64,000 nucleotides of DNA from Chitinophaga sedimenti (GCF_023156195.1 NZ_JAKUKA010000001.1:2108001-2172000); one strand, 5' to 3'. Positions 30,640 to 42,222 are shown, numbered from the stretch's first letter. A program made the numbers and translations. The notes: generated by a model from the letters alone, not told the origin.

Positions 30640-33600
30640 TTAAAAGGTTACTTGTAAAGAACCGGAAATCGTCCTGGCATAGGGATAATCCAGACCCCGT
30701 TCTGTTTTAACAGTGCTGATACGCGCCAGGTCGTTCAGGTTCAGCATGAAGTTCACGCGGCTGGCGTGCATTTTCTGCACCCAACGCATGTTGCTGAAGT
30801 CATACCCGAGACTAACAGAAGAGAACAGCAGCTCGTTCATATCCTGCACAAAGCGGGATGTAGGCCGGGTATCGGTCCTGTCGGCCATATCTTTATACAG
30901 CGCCTTGTCGCCCGGCTGTTTCCAGCGATCGGTAAGGGCGCGTATATCCACATTGTAGTTATAATCCGCATTCTCCACACGGTTTACCAAAGTTGAATTG
31001 TATTGCTGTCCGCCTGCTTTAAAGCTAAATGCGAAGTTGGCCGAGAAACCTTTATGCAGCAGGTTAGCACCAAATGTACCATTGTACAGCGGGTTACTGT
31101 CGCCGCCTACGATGTAGTCCGAGGCAGACCATACATAACTGAGCGTACCATCTTTCTTCACATAAATTTCTTTACCATTCGCCGGGTCGATGCCCCTGCT
31201 CGGCACCACCCAGATCGCAGACATGGACTGTCCTGGCTCAAAGCGGGTGGAGGGTTTGCGATTTTGCGTATTACCGGTAGTGGTACCGCTCTTATCATTA
31301 TCCGCGTCCTGGTTCAGCTGTTGCAGGGAATTGGACACTTTGCGGATGCGGTTCGTATTGTGCGCCACGTTCGCGAACAGGTTCAGCGTAGTGCGGGTGC
31401 GGCTGTCTGACAGTACACGTACATTCACGCCAGCCTGGAAACCTTTGTTACGCGATTCTCCCACGTTCGATTTGTACGTATCGAAACCGTTGGAAGGTGC
31501 GATGATCATATCGCTCAGCAGGTTCTTCGTATCCCTGACATAGTAGTCGAAACGAATGCTCAGGATATTAAAGAGCATCACATCAGCCCCGATATTATTA
31601 TCCTTCACCTGTTGCCACTGGAGGTACGGATTGGGCAGCGCCAGCAGGTCCAGTCCCATATCACCGTTGTATGTACGGTCGGTCAGGTATTGATAAGTAG
31701 CGAGTGACTGGTAAGAGTTGAAATTCTGCGTACCGGTGGTACCAATGCTACCACGAAGTTTCAGCATGTTCACAAAACCCAGGTCTTTTATAAACTGCTC
31801 CCTATGCAGGTTCCAGCCCGCACCTATTGACCAGAACAGGCCCCAGCGCTTATCTGCGCCGAACTGCGAACTGGCGTTGCCGCGGTAGGAGAAGTCTGCC
31901 AGGTATTTTTCATCATAAGAATAGCTGATAGCGGAAGTAAGCGCGATAGAGCGGCTGGTGTTTTCCGTACCACTTGCCTTCGTACCATCTTTATACCGGC
32001 GGCCGAAAGAGATATCGTCCATCTTATCGTTCGGGAAGCCGACCATGGTCATACCATTAGTATTACTTACCTGCTGATTCACTGTATACGCACCATTCAC
32101 GTATATGTTGTGCTTACCCACATTGAAGAAGTAGTTGGCTAGCAGGTCGCCGTTAACGGTATTCTGCTGCCCGTTCGAAATAGTGTATTCGCCGCGGTCC
32201 AGGTAGGCATCGGTGTTCGGCAGCACATTCGCATACATGGAATGATTGGCCGGGGTGAACTTCTGCAGCTGGTTATCCTGTTTCGTAATACCCACACGGG
32301 CCGTTACGCGCAGGTTGCGGGCAATATCCCAATCGGTATAAAAGTTCTCGATAATCTGGAAGTACGTTGTATAATCTTTGGAGTTCAGCGAACCATCGTA
32401 CAACGGGTTGCCTACGGCGCCATTGTTGTACGTCATGATATAATTGCCGTTCTCGTCCTTCATTCTCCAGTAAGGATTCAGGCGCGCTACGTTGCCGAAG
32501 CTACCGTACGGCGAGTTATCCGACCGGTTTTTATCCACTGTTAAACTGTTGCGGAACTGGAAGTTCTTCTTCCGGTAGATCAGGTTGATGCCGCCGGACA
32601 CGGTATTCCTGTCCGACCCCTTCATCACGCCGGCTACGTTATTATAGTTCATGTTGGCAGAATAACGGAAACCGTCGCTGCCACCTTCGAGGTTGAGGCC
32701 GTGGCGCTGACCGATGCCATTGCGCAACGGCTGCGACAACCAATAGGTATTTACGCCTTCGAGCGCCGCCTGCAGATTTGCGCTGTATTCTCTCAACAAC
32801 TGCGCTTCCGTGGCCGGGAAAACCGAGGAATACTTGCCGGACAGCACTTCCGCCTGGATTTTCTGCATGCTGTTCGTCAGCTTGTAGCTTGTTAAATCCG
32901 GTGCTTCCACGTCCAGGCTACCGGTGTACGACAGGCGCAATTGCCCGGCTGCCGGCGGTTTGGTTTCGATCACCACCACCCCGTTACCGGCTTTGGATCC
33001 GTAGATCGCCTTTGCAGACGCGTCTTTCAGGATGGTGATGCTCTGCACCAGGTTCATGTTCATGTCGTTAACTTTCTCCAGCGTGGTTTCAAAACCATCG
33101 AGGATAAACAGCGGCATATTAGGATTGGTCGTATAATCACCTTTCAGGTCCGGGAAGCCGGTTTGGCCGCGGAGCTGTATCTCCGGCAAACGGTTCGGGT
33201 TGGAGCCTGCATCAATATTGTCTACAATTTGAAAGGACGGATCCAGGATGGCCAAAGCTTTCAGCACATTCTGGTTGGTTACCGCGCGTAATTCTTCTTT
33301 AGAAAAAGTCGACACCGCACCCGTAAAGCTCTCCCGTTTGCGGTTAAACATACCGGTACTGATCACCACCTCACCGATTTCCGCCATAGCGGTTTCCATG
33401 ACGATGGTAATGTTGTCGCTGTTCTTCACCTTCACCGCTTTCAGTTTGAATCCGATGCCCGTAATACTAAGCTCTACCGGACCTTCTTTATCGGCGCGGA
33501 TGGAGAACATACCCGATGCGTTGGTGATCACCCCGATTTTGGTACCAATGATCATCACCGTCATGCCGGGCAGCGGCTCACCTTTGTCGTTGGTCACCTT

Positions 33601-33967
33601 ACCGGTAATTTCCAACGGCGGAGCGGCCGGTTGCGGCTGCGGAGCGGGTAATTCCTTCTTCTTAATGATCACTACCTTATCAACAATCGAAAAGGTGAGT
33701 GACTTCTCTTTTAACAAAGTTTCCAGGGCAGCCGCCAGTGGCGTTGCACGGATATTGACGTCCAGTTTCCCGGCTGTTTCAGGTCTTCGTCGGTAAAAAG
33801 AAATTAAACCCGGTCTGTTTTTTCATCTCTGAAAACACATCTCTCAGCGGCATTTTCTTTCCCCGTACGCTCACATTCTGCGCTGAAGTGCTGGCGCTAA
33901 CGTGCAACGCGGTCGTCAGTAATAACACAAAGGATAATTTCATGATCCTCCAGATTTTGGCTGGCAT
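30640..33967 (-). CDS. SusC/RagA TonB-dependent transporter with STN domain (two frameshifts)
   Basis: About 1108 residues. Start ATG at 33967 chosen because it gives the short leader before MKLSFVLLLTTALHVSAS that this family shows. The STN domain (VSVRGKKMPLRDVFSEMKKQTGF, then LKEKSLTFSIVDKVVIIKKK) receives signals that travel to FecR. Then a carboxypeptidase-like domain (GKVTNDKGEPLPGMTV), plug (ILKDASAKAIYGSKAGNGVVVI) and barrel ending in ISGSLQVTF. Two missing bases fall in homopolymers, near 33805 (T run) and 33773 (A run). Its regulation should go through the FecR and ECF sigma encoded just upstream. Confidence 0.92.
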
Positions 33968-34067
33968 GGCGTTCCCATGCTCTTTGTTTTTGCACAAAGC
34001 AGTGAAATACATAAATTTGTTCTGGTTGAAGAATTGTGAAAACAACGATAACGTTCATCATCCAAAC

Positions 34068-34097
34068 AAACCGGGGTGTTCGCAGCACTTCCGGTTT
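34068..34097. other. Hairpin between fecR and susC
   Basis: A 7-bp stem (34068-34074 with 34091-34097) sits in the 219-bp gap between the fecR stop and the susC start. It lacks a clean minus-strand T run. It may be a weak terminator or a leader structure. The rest of the gap is AT-rich with no gene seen. Confidence 0.35.
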
Positions 34098-34186
34098 ATT
34101 TTTTTATGGGATGAAACTAACCGGCATTAACTCGTAAACATTGCATAATAGCCGTTTTAAATGGTGAAGAATAGTACTTTGGTTGA

Positions 34187-35347
34187 TTATCGATCTACTG
34201 TTATTTGATTTCCTTCTATAGTAAAGCGTACGTTCCCGGTAGCTTCCAGGATTTTAAACACCTGTGATACGTTAACATTTCTCGGAATGGTGCCGCTGAA
34301 CTTCTTGACCGGTACATTGGTATATTCCACTTCCACATCGTACCAGCGGGCTAATTGCCGCATGATCGTGCGGATGTCTGCCCCGGCGAAATAGAAATTG
34401 CCGTTTTTCCAGGCCATTACGGCTTCCGCATCCGCCTCTTTCACCTCTATCCGACCGCTCTGCCGATGCAAACGGGCTTCCTGTCCCGGCCGCAGCACGG
34501 CATCTGCTACCTGCACTTTACCGCTCAGCAACGTTGTATGGATAACGGATTCGTCGGCATAGGCATTCACGTTAAAGTTCGTGCCGAGTACACGGATTTC
34601 CGGTCCGGATACGACCTGTACGAAAAAAGGATGTTCCGCCTGGTCCTGTATTTCGAAATACACTTCGCCTGTAACCTCTACCCTGCGCTCGTTACCATGA
34701 AAGGTAACCGGGTAACGCAGTGAAGACGCGGCATTCAACCAGGCCTTTGACCCGTCGGGCAATACCACGCGGTACTGGCGGCCCTTCGGCGTAGTGATGG
34801 TATTAAACTGTATTTCGCCGCCACCTGTTGCCCCTGCATTGTATTCCAGCTGGCCATTTTTCACTACCAGCTGTGTACCGTTCTGCACTGCTACTACAGC
34901 ATTACCGAGACTGTCGAGCACCACCTGTCGGCCATTGGCGAGGGTGAGGATAGCGCCTTCCCTGCCCGGCTCAGCATCGCTGATCGTATCATTTTGAACA
35001 ATGCCTATGGTATTATGCTGCACTGGTTGGCGAAGCAGGTAAAAGCCTGCGCCTACGCCAAGTACCACGGCTGCGGCAGCCCACCAGCGGCGGTTATTCC
35101 GCATCGGGCGAATGATGGCTTCTTCACGAGGCAAGGCGGTAATATCACTGAACATAGCATCCGCGGCAGCCTCGCTTTGCAGTGTATGCGGTGCGATATG
35201 GCCGAAACGCTCGTCCATCAACGCTTTCACCTGGGGCTCCAGGGCAGGATCGGTCAAAAGCGACCACAATTCCTGCTTTTCGGCAGCACTCAGCTTATCA
35301 TTATTCATGTAAGCCGCATACAAATATTCCAGTCGGTTCCCGGTCAT
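34187..35347 (-). CDS. FecR-family anti-sigma factor
   Basis: Intact, 386 residues. N-terminal cytoplasmic helical domain (residues 1-85), one membrane span (about 88-105, WWAAAAVVLGVGAGFYLL), then the periplasmic FecR domain: TTPKGRQYRVVLPDGSKAWLNAASSLRYP, VEVTGEVYFEI, VLGTNFNVNAY and RPGQEARL, ending in the secretin/STN-like RQLARWYDVEVEY to the C-terminus. It holds the ECF sigma factor until the SusC STN domain signals. It is encoded 75 bp after the sigma gene. Confidence 0.95.
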   Translation of the reverse strand: MTGNRLEYLYAAYMNNDKLSAAEKQELWSLLTDPALEPQVKALMDERFGHIAPHTLQSEAAADAMFSDITALPREEAIIRPMRNNRRWWAAAAVVLGVGAGFYLLRQPVQHNTIGIVQNDTISDAEPGREGAILTLANGRQVVLDSLGNAVVAVQNGTQLVVKNGQLEYNAGATGGGEIQFNTITTPKGRQYRVVLPDGSKAWLNAASSLRYPVTFHGNERRVEVTGEVYFEIQDQAEHPFFVQVVSGPEIRVLGTNFNVNAYADESVIHTTLLSGKVQVADAVLRPGQEARLHRQSGRIEVKEADAEAVMAWKNGNFYFAGADIRTIMRQLARWYDVEVEYTNVPVKKFSGTIPRNVNVSQVFKILEATGNVRFTIEGNQITVDR

Positions 35348-35422
35348 ACAATTACATTTTCGGCAGGGTAGTTATAAGATAGACGCACGAAAAAGACAGG
35401 CAAGTAGTCTGATTTCAAAAAA

Positions 35423-36039
35423 TCAGAAAAAAATAGCCCAGACGCCCAACAGCAGCATATATAAATTATTTCCTAATGTTTCGCGGAGGTGTGCGAGAAC
35501 CTTCTTCAGGTGGTAGTTCACGGTGTATTCAGTGATGCCGAGCGCGGCTGCAATGTCTTTATATTGCATGTTTTCTTCGCGGCTCATGCGAAAAATAGTG
35601 CGTTGCTGGTCGGTAAGCGCGGAAAGGGCCTGGTGGAGCAGGCGGCGGACTTCTCCATAATCCACGACCTGGCTGGTAGTATCCTGGCCTTCTTCGGGCA
35701 GTGCGGAGGCGTAATCGTCCAGCAGCTCCCGCTGGTGTTTTACTTTACGGAAGTAAGAATATGTGAGATTACGCGTCACCGTTCTCAACCACGGCTCAAA
35801 AGCCGGATCTCAGCGAGTTTGTCGCCGGCCATCCATATTTTAATGAAAACCTCCTGTGTGATCTCGTCGGCGAGCGCCTCGGTACGGAGATGAGCGTAGG
35901 CAAAGCCAAATACCGTTTGCCGATATTGGTCAAAAAGATGCCGGAACGCCGCACCATCCCCTGCAGCCACTTGTAGCAACAGTTCCCGTTCACTTATCAT
36001 AGCATCTTTCAAGAATGAAAATTCGTATTGTTCCGCCAT
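35423..36039 (-). CDS. ECF RNA polymerase sigma-70 factor (one frameshift)
   Basis: About 205 residues. Region 2: AFRHLFDQYRQTVFGFAYAHL and ALADEITQEVFIKIW. One base is missing near 35805 (between LAEI and PAFEPWLRTVTRN). Region 4: LTDQQRTIFRMSREENMQYKDIAAALGITEYTVNYHLKKVLAHLRETL. Start: ATG at 36039 (MAEQYEF) or 36000 (MISERE); neither is favoured by a ribosome site. It should direct polymerase to the susC promoter in response to FecR. Confidence 0.9.
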
Positions 36040-36181
36040 AAAAATAACGAAAACTTTAAACACGTGGCGGCACAAGGTCAATTTACGGTTATAGCTGCTT
36101 AATTCCGGCAAATCCCATCGGTATATGAATACCTATCTTTCCGTAGTAACCCGATTTTTCCACATTAAACCCTCAAATCGC

Positions 36182-36532
36182 ATGAAAAACAAATTGCTAA
36201 GATTGCTCATGCCCCTCACCATCCTCGCTGTTGTAACAGTTTGCTGTATCAGAACTAGCCAGGCCCGGCTGGTAAATACACAGTATTGCGCCACCATGTA
36301 TGCAGGTCCCCACGGTTATGTAAAGGTGAAGTTTATTCATACCTCGGCCGGCCAGAACTACATTGTGAGCGCCACCGACATGCAGGACAACCCACTTATG
36401 TATGTATCGGGCACCTTGCCTTCGGTAGACCCGATGGTCACCTCGGTGTTCTGGGGCTCCATTTCCTACACGGAAAACGGTGTCAGCAAAACCGGCGAGG
36501 GAAGTTTGTACACTTTCCCCTGCACACATTAA
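36182..36532 (+). CDS. Small secreted hypothetical protein
   Basis: 116 residues from the ATG at 36182 (MKNKLLRLLMPL). A long hydrophobic leader (residues 8-25) is followed by an 85-residue domain with two cysteines flanking it (YCATMYAG near the start and FPCTH at the end), which may form a disulfide. No known domain recognised. It is divergent from the sigma gene and closed by a strong terminator, so it is a single-gene unit. Confidence 0.6.
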   Translation: MKNKLLRLLMPLTILAVVTVCCIRTSQARLVNTQYCATMYAGPHGYVKVKFIHTSAGQNYIVSATDMQDNPLMYVSGTLPSVDPMVTSVFWGSISYTENGVSKTGEGSLYTFPCTH

Positions 36533-36544
36533 TGTATTTACGAC

Positions 36545-36570
36545 AGCCCGGTCCGCACCGGGCTTTTTTT
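36545..36570 (+). terminator. Rho-independent terminator
   Basis: Perfect 8-bp stem (36545-36552 with 36557-36564), 4-nt loop, and a run of seven T residues. It follows the small secreted protein gene by 12 bp. Confidence 0.9.
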
Positions 36571-36611
36571 GCCTCGTTAAACCTATGTACGTTCCGCCCG
36601 TCTATCAACGC

Positions 36612-37408
36612 ATGCTACACTCATTCCGCCTCTTACCTTTACTTCTTATGTTGATGGCCTGCTCCGCCGAAGGCCAGATCATTCCGAAGAACACGCAGGT
36701 GCTGCAATTCACCGTAAACGGGCAAACCCGCGAAGCGTTGGTATACATCCCGGCCAACGCCCAAAACGAACCCACACCGGTAATATTCGCGTTTCATGGC
36801 CACGGCGGAACGATGCGCAACATGTATTATACCCGCCGGTTCGATACCTTATGGAGGAAAGCGATTTTTGTTTGTCCGCAGGGACTGAACACACCCGGAC
36901 TGCTCACCGACCCGGAGGGTAAACGCAGCGGCTGGCATATGGAAACGGACAGCAGCAATATTGACTTACAATTTTTCGATGTGATGTTGCGGCAGCTCAA
37001 AACGAATTACCATATCGACCCGACAAGAATTTATGCTACCGGCCACTCCAATGGCGGCGGCTTCACCTATTTGTTATGGGCTACGAGGGGCGACAACTTT
37101 GCCGCCATGGCGCCTACCGCCAGCGCGGCCGGACGGTTAAACACACTGCTCCGCCCCAAACCCGCCCTGCACGCACTGGGTACGAAAGACCCGCTGGTGC
37201 TGCCCGCCATGCAACGGCGCACCTGCGATTACGTGCGCGAAATGAACCAGTGTGCGGCGACCGGGCAAGCCGTTGCGGAATACACCACGCTGTACCCTTC
37301 CGATACGGGCAATCCCTTTATCCTGTACGAACATCCCGGGGGCACAATTATCCCGCGGCGGTAAACAACATCATTATCCATTTCTTTCAACAGCAACAGC
37401 GGCAATAA
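36612..37408 (+). CDS. PHB-depolymerase/LpqC-type esterase lipoprotein (one frameshift)
   Basis: About 265 residues from the ATG at 36612; lipobox LMLMAC (Cys17). Alpha/beta hydrolase of the esterase_PHB family: VIFAFHGHGGTMRN (oxyanion region), nucleophile elbow YATGHSNGGGFTYLL, DP in ALGTKDPLVL, and the catalytic His in the terminal PGGHNYPAAV, which becomes visible only when one G is restored to the G run near 37340. Members act as feruloyl or acetyl xylan esterases or PHB depolymerases; the sequence does not settle which. Followed 37 bp later by an AraC gene. Confidence 0.85.
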
Positions 37409-37445
37409 TTAAAAAAGATGGTTATTTTCGGGCGGACATTCAACC

Positions 37446-38251
37446 ATGCGATATACCACCTACCCCGTTTGCCGCGAACTGGCGCCGTACGTCCGCTACT
37501 GCTGGAGTTATGATGCAGCACGCAGGCACGATTTCACCGTGCATGTGCGGTCTTTGCGGATAAGTACCCGCGCCTGATTTACCAGGACATGGATCATTTT
37601 GCGCCGATCCGTAACGAGCAGGCGTACATCATGCCGATGTGTTTCCTGAGCGGTATCGACACCCGTCCCACCGACGCCTACTGGACCAGCTCCTGGTCGC
37701 ACTTCGGGGTCAGTTTTTACTCGCATGCCATGCCATTGTTCTTTGGCATTTCTGCCGAAGCTATTACTAACTTAATGCCCGACCTTACCTGGATCGATAA
37801 AACCACGCTGCCCGAACAATTACGCAGCGCGGCCAGTCACCGCCAACGTGTGAAACTGGTATCGGGCTACCTGCTGGAAAAACTCAGCAAACGCCGTCCG
37901 GACACGGTTATACAGGAAATATTTTCGCGCCGGCATGATTTCGATGCCTGGCTGTTATCGAAACAACATCGCTTGTCGGAGCGCCAGCTGCAACGCCGTT
38001 TTAAACACAACACGGGCATTTCCTTCGCAAAGTTTAACAGGATACTGCGTTTCGAAAAGGCCTTATCGCGCCTCAGCGCCGCGCGTTACGGCGATCTTAC
38101 CCAACTGGCCTACGAATTGGGATATGCGGACCAGGCTCATTTCATCAAAGACTTCTCCGAATTCGCAGGCATCACTCCCTATACTTTTGTGCAGCAGGAA
38201 AACCTGGGTGGCGAAAGTTCTTCCTTTATTTATGCTGCCGATGAGGCGTAA
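37446..38251 (+). CDS. AraC-family transcriptional regulator (one frameshift)
   Basis: About 268 residues from the ATG at 37446 (MRYTTYPVCRELAPYVRYCW). The N-terminal sensor domain is of the DUF6597 kind; one T is missing near 37557 (HVRSFADKYPRLIYQ is restored). The C-terminal 100 residues form the double HTH: LSERQLQRRFKHNTGISFAKFNRILRFEKAL, then LTQLAYELGYADQAHFIKDFSEFAGITPY. This is a typical one-component regulator of Bacteroidota. Its target may be the flanking esterase or the lipoprotein/DoxX pair. Confidence 0.88.
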
Positions 38252-38292
38252 TCGTTGTCGTTTTTTTACAATTCTGCCCCTTGCGTTTATGC

Positions 38293-38300
38293 TAGTTTTG
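38293..38300 (+). promoter_or_regulatory. -7 promoter box for the lipoprotein/DoxX pair
   Basis: TAGTTTTG matches TAnnTTTG, 22 bp before the ATG at 38322. No good -33 TTG seen at the usual spacing. Confidence 0.45.
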
Positions 38301-38321
38301 GGGCAGTATTAAATCATTTGT

Positions 38322-38728
38322 ATGACGAGAAAACTGTTTCTGACGGCGGCCATTGCAGCATTACCTTTATTGTTTGGCGCCTGTAAAAAGACAAAGACAA
38401 CAAACCTGGCGGATCCCGCGAAGTAAAGTACGAACTAACCGGTAACTACAGCGGCAAACTAATGGTTAGTTACACTAACGCCGGCGGCGCCCAGCAGATC
38501 GAAACCGATGTCACCCTGCCCTGGAGCAAAAGTGTAACCGTAGCCGGCAGCGGCATTACGCCTGTTGGTCTGCTGGCAACCAGCATGACTACAGGCTTCG
38601 GCGCACCCGGACAGGCCGTTAGCGGAAAAATTATTGTCGGCAGCTCGACCAAAGCCAATGCCACGGTAAATACCACTGCGCAGGGCTATATGTCGTTCGG
38701 GCCGTTGCATCACAACCTTGGCCAATGA
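38322..38728 (+). CDS. Small MmpS-like lipoprotein (one frameshift)
   Basis: About 135 residues. Lipobox LLFGAC (Cys21). One G is missing near 38410, where restoring it gives LAGSREVKYELTGNYSG. The mature domain, with VKYELTG, LMVSYTNAGG and VTLPWSKSVTVAGSG, has the spacing of the small beta-sandwich of the MmpS accessory proteins, though similarity is weak by eye. Its stop codon overlaps the DoxX start (ATGA). Confidence 0.65.
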
Positions 38729-39098
38729 GTAAACAAACACTGATCATCAGGTGGACAACCGCCATCATTCTGCTGGCACATAGTATTCCAGGTATGCTGA
38801 ACGGCGGCGTTAACGCCTTCGGCAACGAGTACTGGCAAAAGTCGGGTTTGGATCGATAGGGTTATTTGTTGCATGGACAGTGAAATTATCGCACATCGTT
38901 TGTGCGGCTGCGTTAGCCGCCAACCGATGGATATTGTACCCGGCTGCTGTCACTATTCTTATTTTGATAGTGGGTATTGTGATGGTGCATGCGGCAGCCG
39001 GCTGGTTTGTTGTAGGCGGAGGGAGTAACGGGATCGAGTTTAACCTGTTGCTGATCGCCGTACTTGCACAGATCATCCGAAATTCCTGGAAACAGTGA
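38725..39098 (+). CDS. DoxX-family membrane protein (one frameshift)
   Basis: About 124 residues with four predicted membrane spans. One G is missing near 38840 (WQKVGFGSIGLFVAW restored). The sequence IRWTTAIILLAHSIPGMLNGGVNAFGNEY and the final spans (ILIVGIVMVHAAAGWFVVGGG) resemble DoxX/DoxD quinol-oxidase-associated proteins. Function in the family ranges from redox to detoxification. Coupled to the preceding small lipoprotein by an ATGA overlap, so the pair may form a membrane complex. Confidence 0.75.
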
Positions 39099-39104
39099 TC
39101 AATA

Positions 39105-39128
39105 AAGGCCGCCCGGTGCGGTCTTTTT
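39105..39128 (+). terminator. Rho-independent terminator
   Basis: An 8-bp stem (39105-39112 with 39118-39125, one G-T pair) followed by five T residues, just after the DoxX stop. Confidence 0.8.
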
Positions 39129-39194
39129 GATGCCCGGGAAAATTCCATAAAAAGGGGTAACTTAACTTGCATTAACTGTAGTCGTTTTCCCCTT

Positions 39195-41601
39195 ATGATG
39201 GTCCGCTTTCTTACTATATGCTTTCTATTTTGCACGATCTGCACACGGGCATTGGGCCAGTCAAACGACTCCGCGCAGCTTGCGGCCGACACGACGCCAT
39301 TAAATTTCGTGCAGCGTCTACAACGTTTCGGCAAAGAAGAAACGGTAAAAAGCAGGGAAACAGTAGCCGCTAACAAGGCAGCCAGCACCCAGCGCTTCCT
39401 GCTGAACGAAATCCGCAAAACTGTACTGGAGGCTAAACTTTATCTTCAGAAAGGACTAGATACCACCGCTATTGCCCGTGAAGTAGAAGAAGCCCGTCGC
39501 GATATGCAAACCGCCCGCGAAGGCATCCTCACCGATCCCGGGCCCTTTCAAACCCTGCGCGACCTTAAAGTGTCGGCTATCATCCTCTCGCAATTGCTGC
39601 TGCATATGGAGCAGCAGCGCCGGCAGCTGGACAACTACACGAACCAGCTGATGAAATACCGCGAAACTATCGACTCCCTCACCGGGCACGATGAGCTCCT
39701 CGCCTTCCCGAACGATTCCGTAGCGCTCGTCAAATACCTTACAAAAATAGTGGTGATCGGGAAAGACGCCAGTCCCGTAGACAGTGGCATTAAACAATCT
39801 TTGTTTAGTGTCCAGGATCTGCAAACCAAAGTAGACCTGATCGAATATGAACTGAACGCAAATATTGAACAGGTGAATAACCTGCGCAGGTCGCTGGCCT
39901 CCACGACTTTTGACAGGGAGTTGCCGGCCCAGCGGACATCCTTTTCCCGGGTCTTTGCTTTCTCCTGGAAAAAAGATAAACTGGCCCTGCGCCACTACCT
40001 GGCGTATAATTACATGTGGATACTCCTGCTACTGCTCGGTATTTTCACATCCTGGCGGTTCCTGACCACACTGAGGGCGAGGGTGTCGGATAAAGAGGCG
40101 AACGAACTGGTAGTGCGCCGCCCTTTGCTGTCGGCCATCATCATCATCACCAGCCTGTTCCAGTTCTTTCTCCCCGACCCGCCGTTCCTGGTGAACCTGC
40201 TGTTCTGGGCCGTTCCGGCCATTTGCCTCATATTTGTTTTTGCAGGACATATCTCAGCGTTCTGGCTGCGGTTCTGGATCATTATTGTAGTACTGTTCCT
40301 GTTGGCTTCCGCAGACAACCTGCTGCTGCAGGCTTCGGACACCGAACGGAAGATCATTGCCATATTGGCCGCCCTGGGAACGATCTGCGGCGCATTTCAC
40401 CTGGTGCCCCGCTGGCGGCCGGTGCTGCGCGAGCCGCGCATCGTTTACTTTATCCTCTTCCTGACACTGATGGAAGCCGCTTCCCTTGTGTTTAACATTG
40501 GCGGGCGCTATAACCTGGCGAAGATTTTTATGACCTGCGGGTACTTCGGCATGGTGCTGGCCATTTTATTTTTGTGGACGGCGAGATTGATCAACGAAGG
40601 TCTGGCAGTAGCATCAGCGGTATATAAGCAACCTGACAAACACCTGTTCTTTATCAACTTCGAACGCGTAGGCGGCCGCGCACCGTCGATCCTGTACGCA
40701 GCGCTGATAGCCGGCTGGTTTGTGCTGGTCGCGCGTAACTTCTATATTTACACCCGCATATCGTCGCCCATTGTATCGTTTATCCGCGAGCAGCGAACTA
40801 TTGGAGAATATACCTTTTCCATACAGGGCATGCTGATCTTTCTAACCATCCTGGCCTGCTCTATGTTCCTTTCCAGGTTGATATCTTTTTGCCTCCGACG
40901 AGCACCGTGCTTCCAATACGGATAACAACAACCGTTTATCGTTGGGCAGCTGGCTATTATTAGTACGCATCATCGTTATCAGCTCCGGCCTGTTCCTCGC
41001 CGTAGCGGCGGCCGGCATTCCACTGGACCGCATCACCATCATAGTCGGCGCATTGGGTGTGGGTATTGGCCTGGGTTTACAGGGGTTGGTGAGCAACCTG
41101 GTCAGCGGGCTGATCCCGGCCTTCGAAAAACCCGTGAATGTAGGCGATGTAATCGAAATAAACGGTGCAGTGGGCACCATGAAATCCATCGGGTTCCGCA
41201 GCAGTACGATCGTACTGACCAACGGCAGTGTAAATGTGGTGCCGAACAGCGATATACTGAACCACTCGCTGCTCAACTGGAGTATGGGTAAGCGCCAGGT
41301 AAGGTCGAGCATCGTCGTGGGCGTAGCCTATGGCACCGACCTGGAAAAAGTACATCGCTTACTTACCGGCGTCCTGGCCGCGGACGATCATATCTTAAAA
41401 GACCCGGCCCCGCTGGTGGTAGCCAAAGCATTCGGGGAAAGCTCCATCGATTTTGAACTGTACTTCTGGGTAACCTCCCTGCGGGAAACGTTCGCCACCA
41501 AAAGCAGGGTACTGATCGCTGTAGACAAGGCTTTACGCGAGGCGGGGATCACTATTCCGTTTCCGCAGCGGGATGTACATTTCTTTAAAGAAGAAGAATA
41601 A
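39195..41601 (+). CDS. MscS-family mechanosensitive channel, long form (one frameshift)
   Basis: About 802 residues. Signal peptide (CTRALGQ), then about 230 residues of periplasmic helices with coiled-coil character (AREVEEARRDMQTAREG, LHMEQQRRQLDNY). About ten membrane spans follow, ending in the pore helix VGALGVGIGLGLQGLVSNLVSGLIPAF. The beta-domain NVGDVIEINGAVGTMKSIGF and the VPNSDILNHSLLNWS motif are canonical MscS. Two T residues seem missing in the T run near 40890 (RLISFFASDEHRASN restored). It protects against osmotic downshock. A K-type large homologue. Confidence 0.92.
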
Positions 41602-41652
41602 TGTAACTTTTCGGGGAGGCAGTGCGTTTCACAGGCATAAAAACCCATACTA

Positions 41653-42165
41653 ATGCGTTCCACTCTCCCACTTTTGGCCTTTCTATTACTATTTACCGCC
41701 TGTAACAAGGAAGACTTTGCCCACGAAAATGCATATGAAAAAAGCTACAAAGCATGGCTTTCGTTTAAAGCTGAAAGCAACAACGCTTATACCTATACGG
41801 TAACCAGCGCTTCTATATTTGGCTTTTCGTCGGCCACCGCCATCACCGTTAAAAACGGGGTTGTCACGGCACGCACATACGTTGCTAAGGGTCGCGACAC
41901 GAATGGCCAGTTGCAAACCACCTTCGAATATACCGAGGATGCCGCCACACTCAACACCAATGAGAGAGGCGGCGCTTGCATTACACTGGACGAAGTATAT
42001 GCGGAAGCCAAAAAGGTGTACCTGGTTAAAAAGAAGGACCGCGTCAACTACTTTGAGACAACCAACAACGGGATGATTTCTTTTGTCGGCCAGTCTGTTG
42101 GCAGCGCGTGCGTGGACGATTGCGTAAACGGCATCAGAATTTCAACCATCACCAAACTAAATTAA
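41653..42165 (+). CDS. Hypothetical lipoprotein
   Basis: Intact, 170 residues, lipobox LLFTAC (Cys17). Acidic, strand-rich, with two Cys near the C-terminus (GSACVDDCVNG) and one in GGACITLDEVY. No known domain recognised. It starts 51 bp after the MscS stop and is closed by a hairpin, so it may be the second gene of the MscS unit. Confidence 0.75.
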   Translation: MRSTLPLLAFLLLFTACNKEDFAHENAYEKSYKAWLSFKAESNNAYTYTVTSASIFGFSSATAITVKNGVVTARTYVAKGRDTNGQLQTTFEYTEDAATLNTNERGGACITLDEVYAEAKKVYLVKKKDRVNYFETTNNGMISFVGQSVGSACVDDCVNGIRISTITKLN

Positions 42166-42188
42166 TGTGATTGAACTGCTGCATAAAA

Positions 42189-42222
42189 TAGTAAAGCTGG
42201 GAATTAAGCCCGGCCTTTACTA
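42189..42222 (+). terminator. Probable terminator after the lipoprotein
   Basis: An outer 8-bp stem (42189-42196 with 42215-42222) continues after a one-base bulge into 5 more pairs. No long T run follows. The rest of the 231-bp gap to the sigma gene is AT-rich and presumably holds its promoter. Confidence 0.55.
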
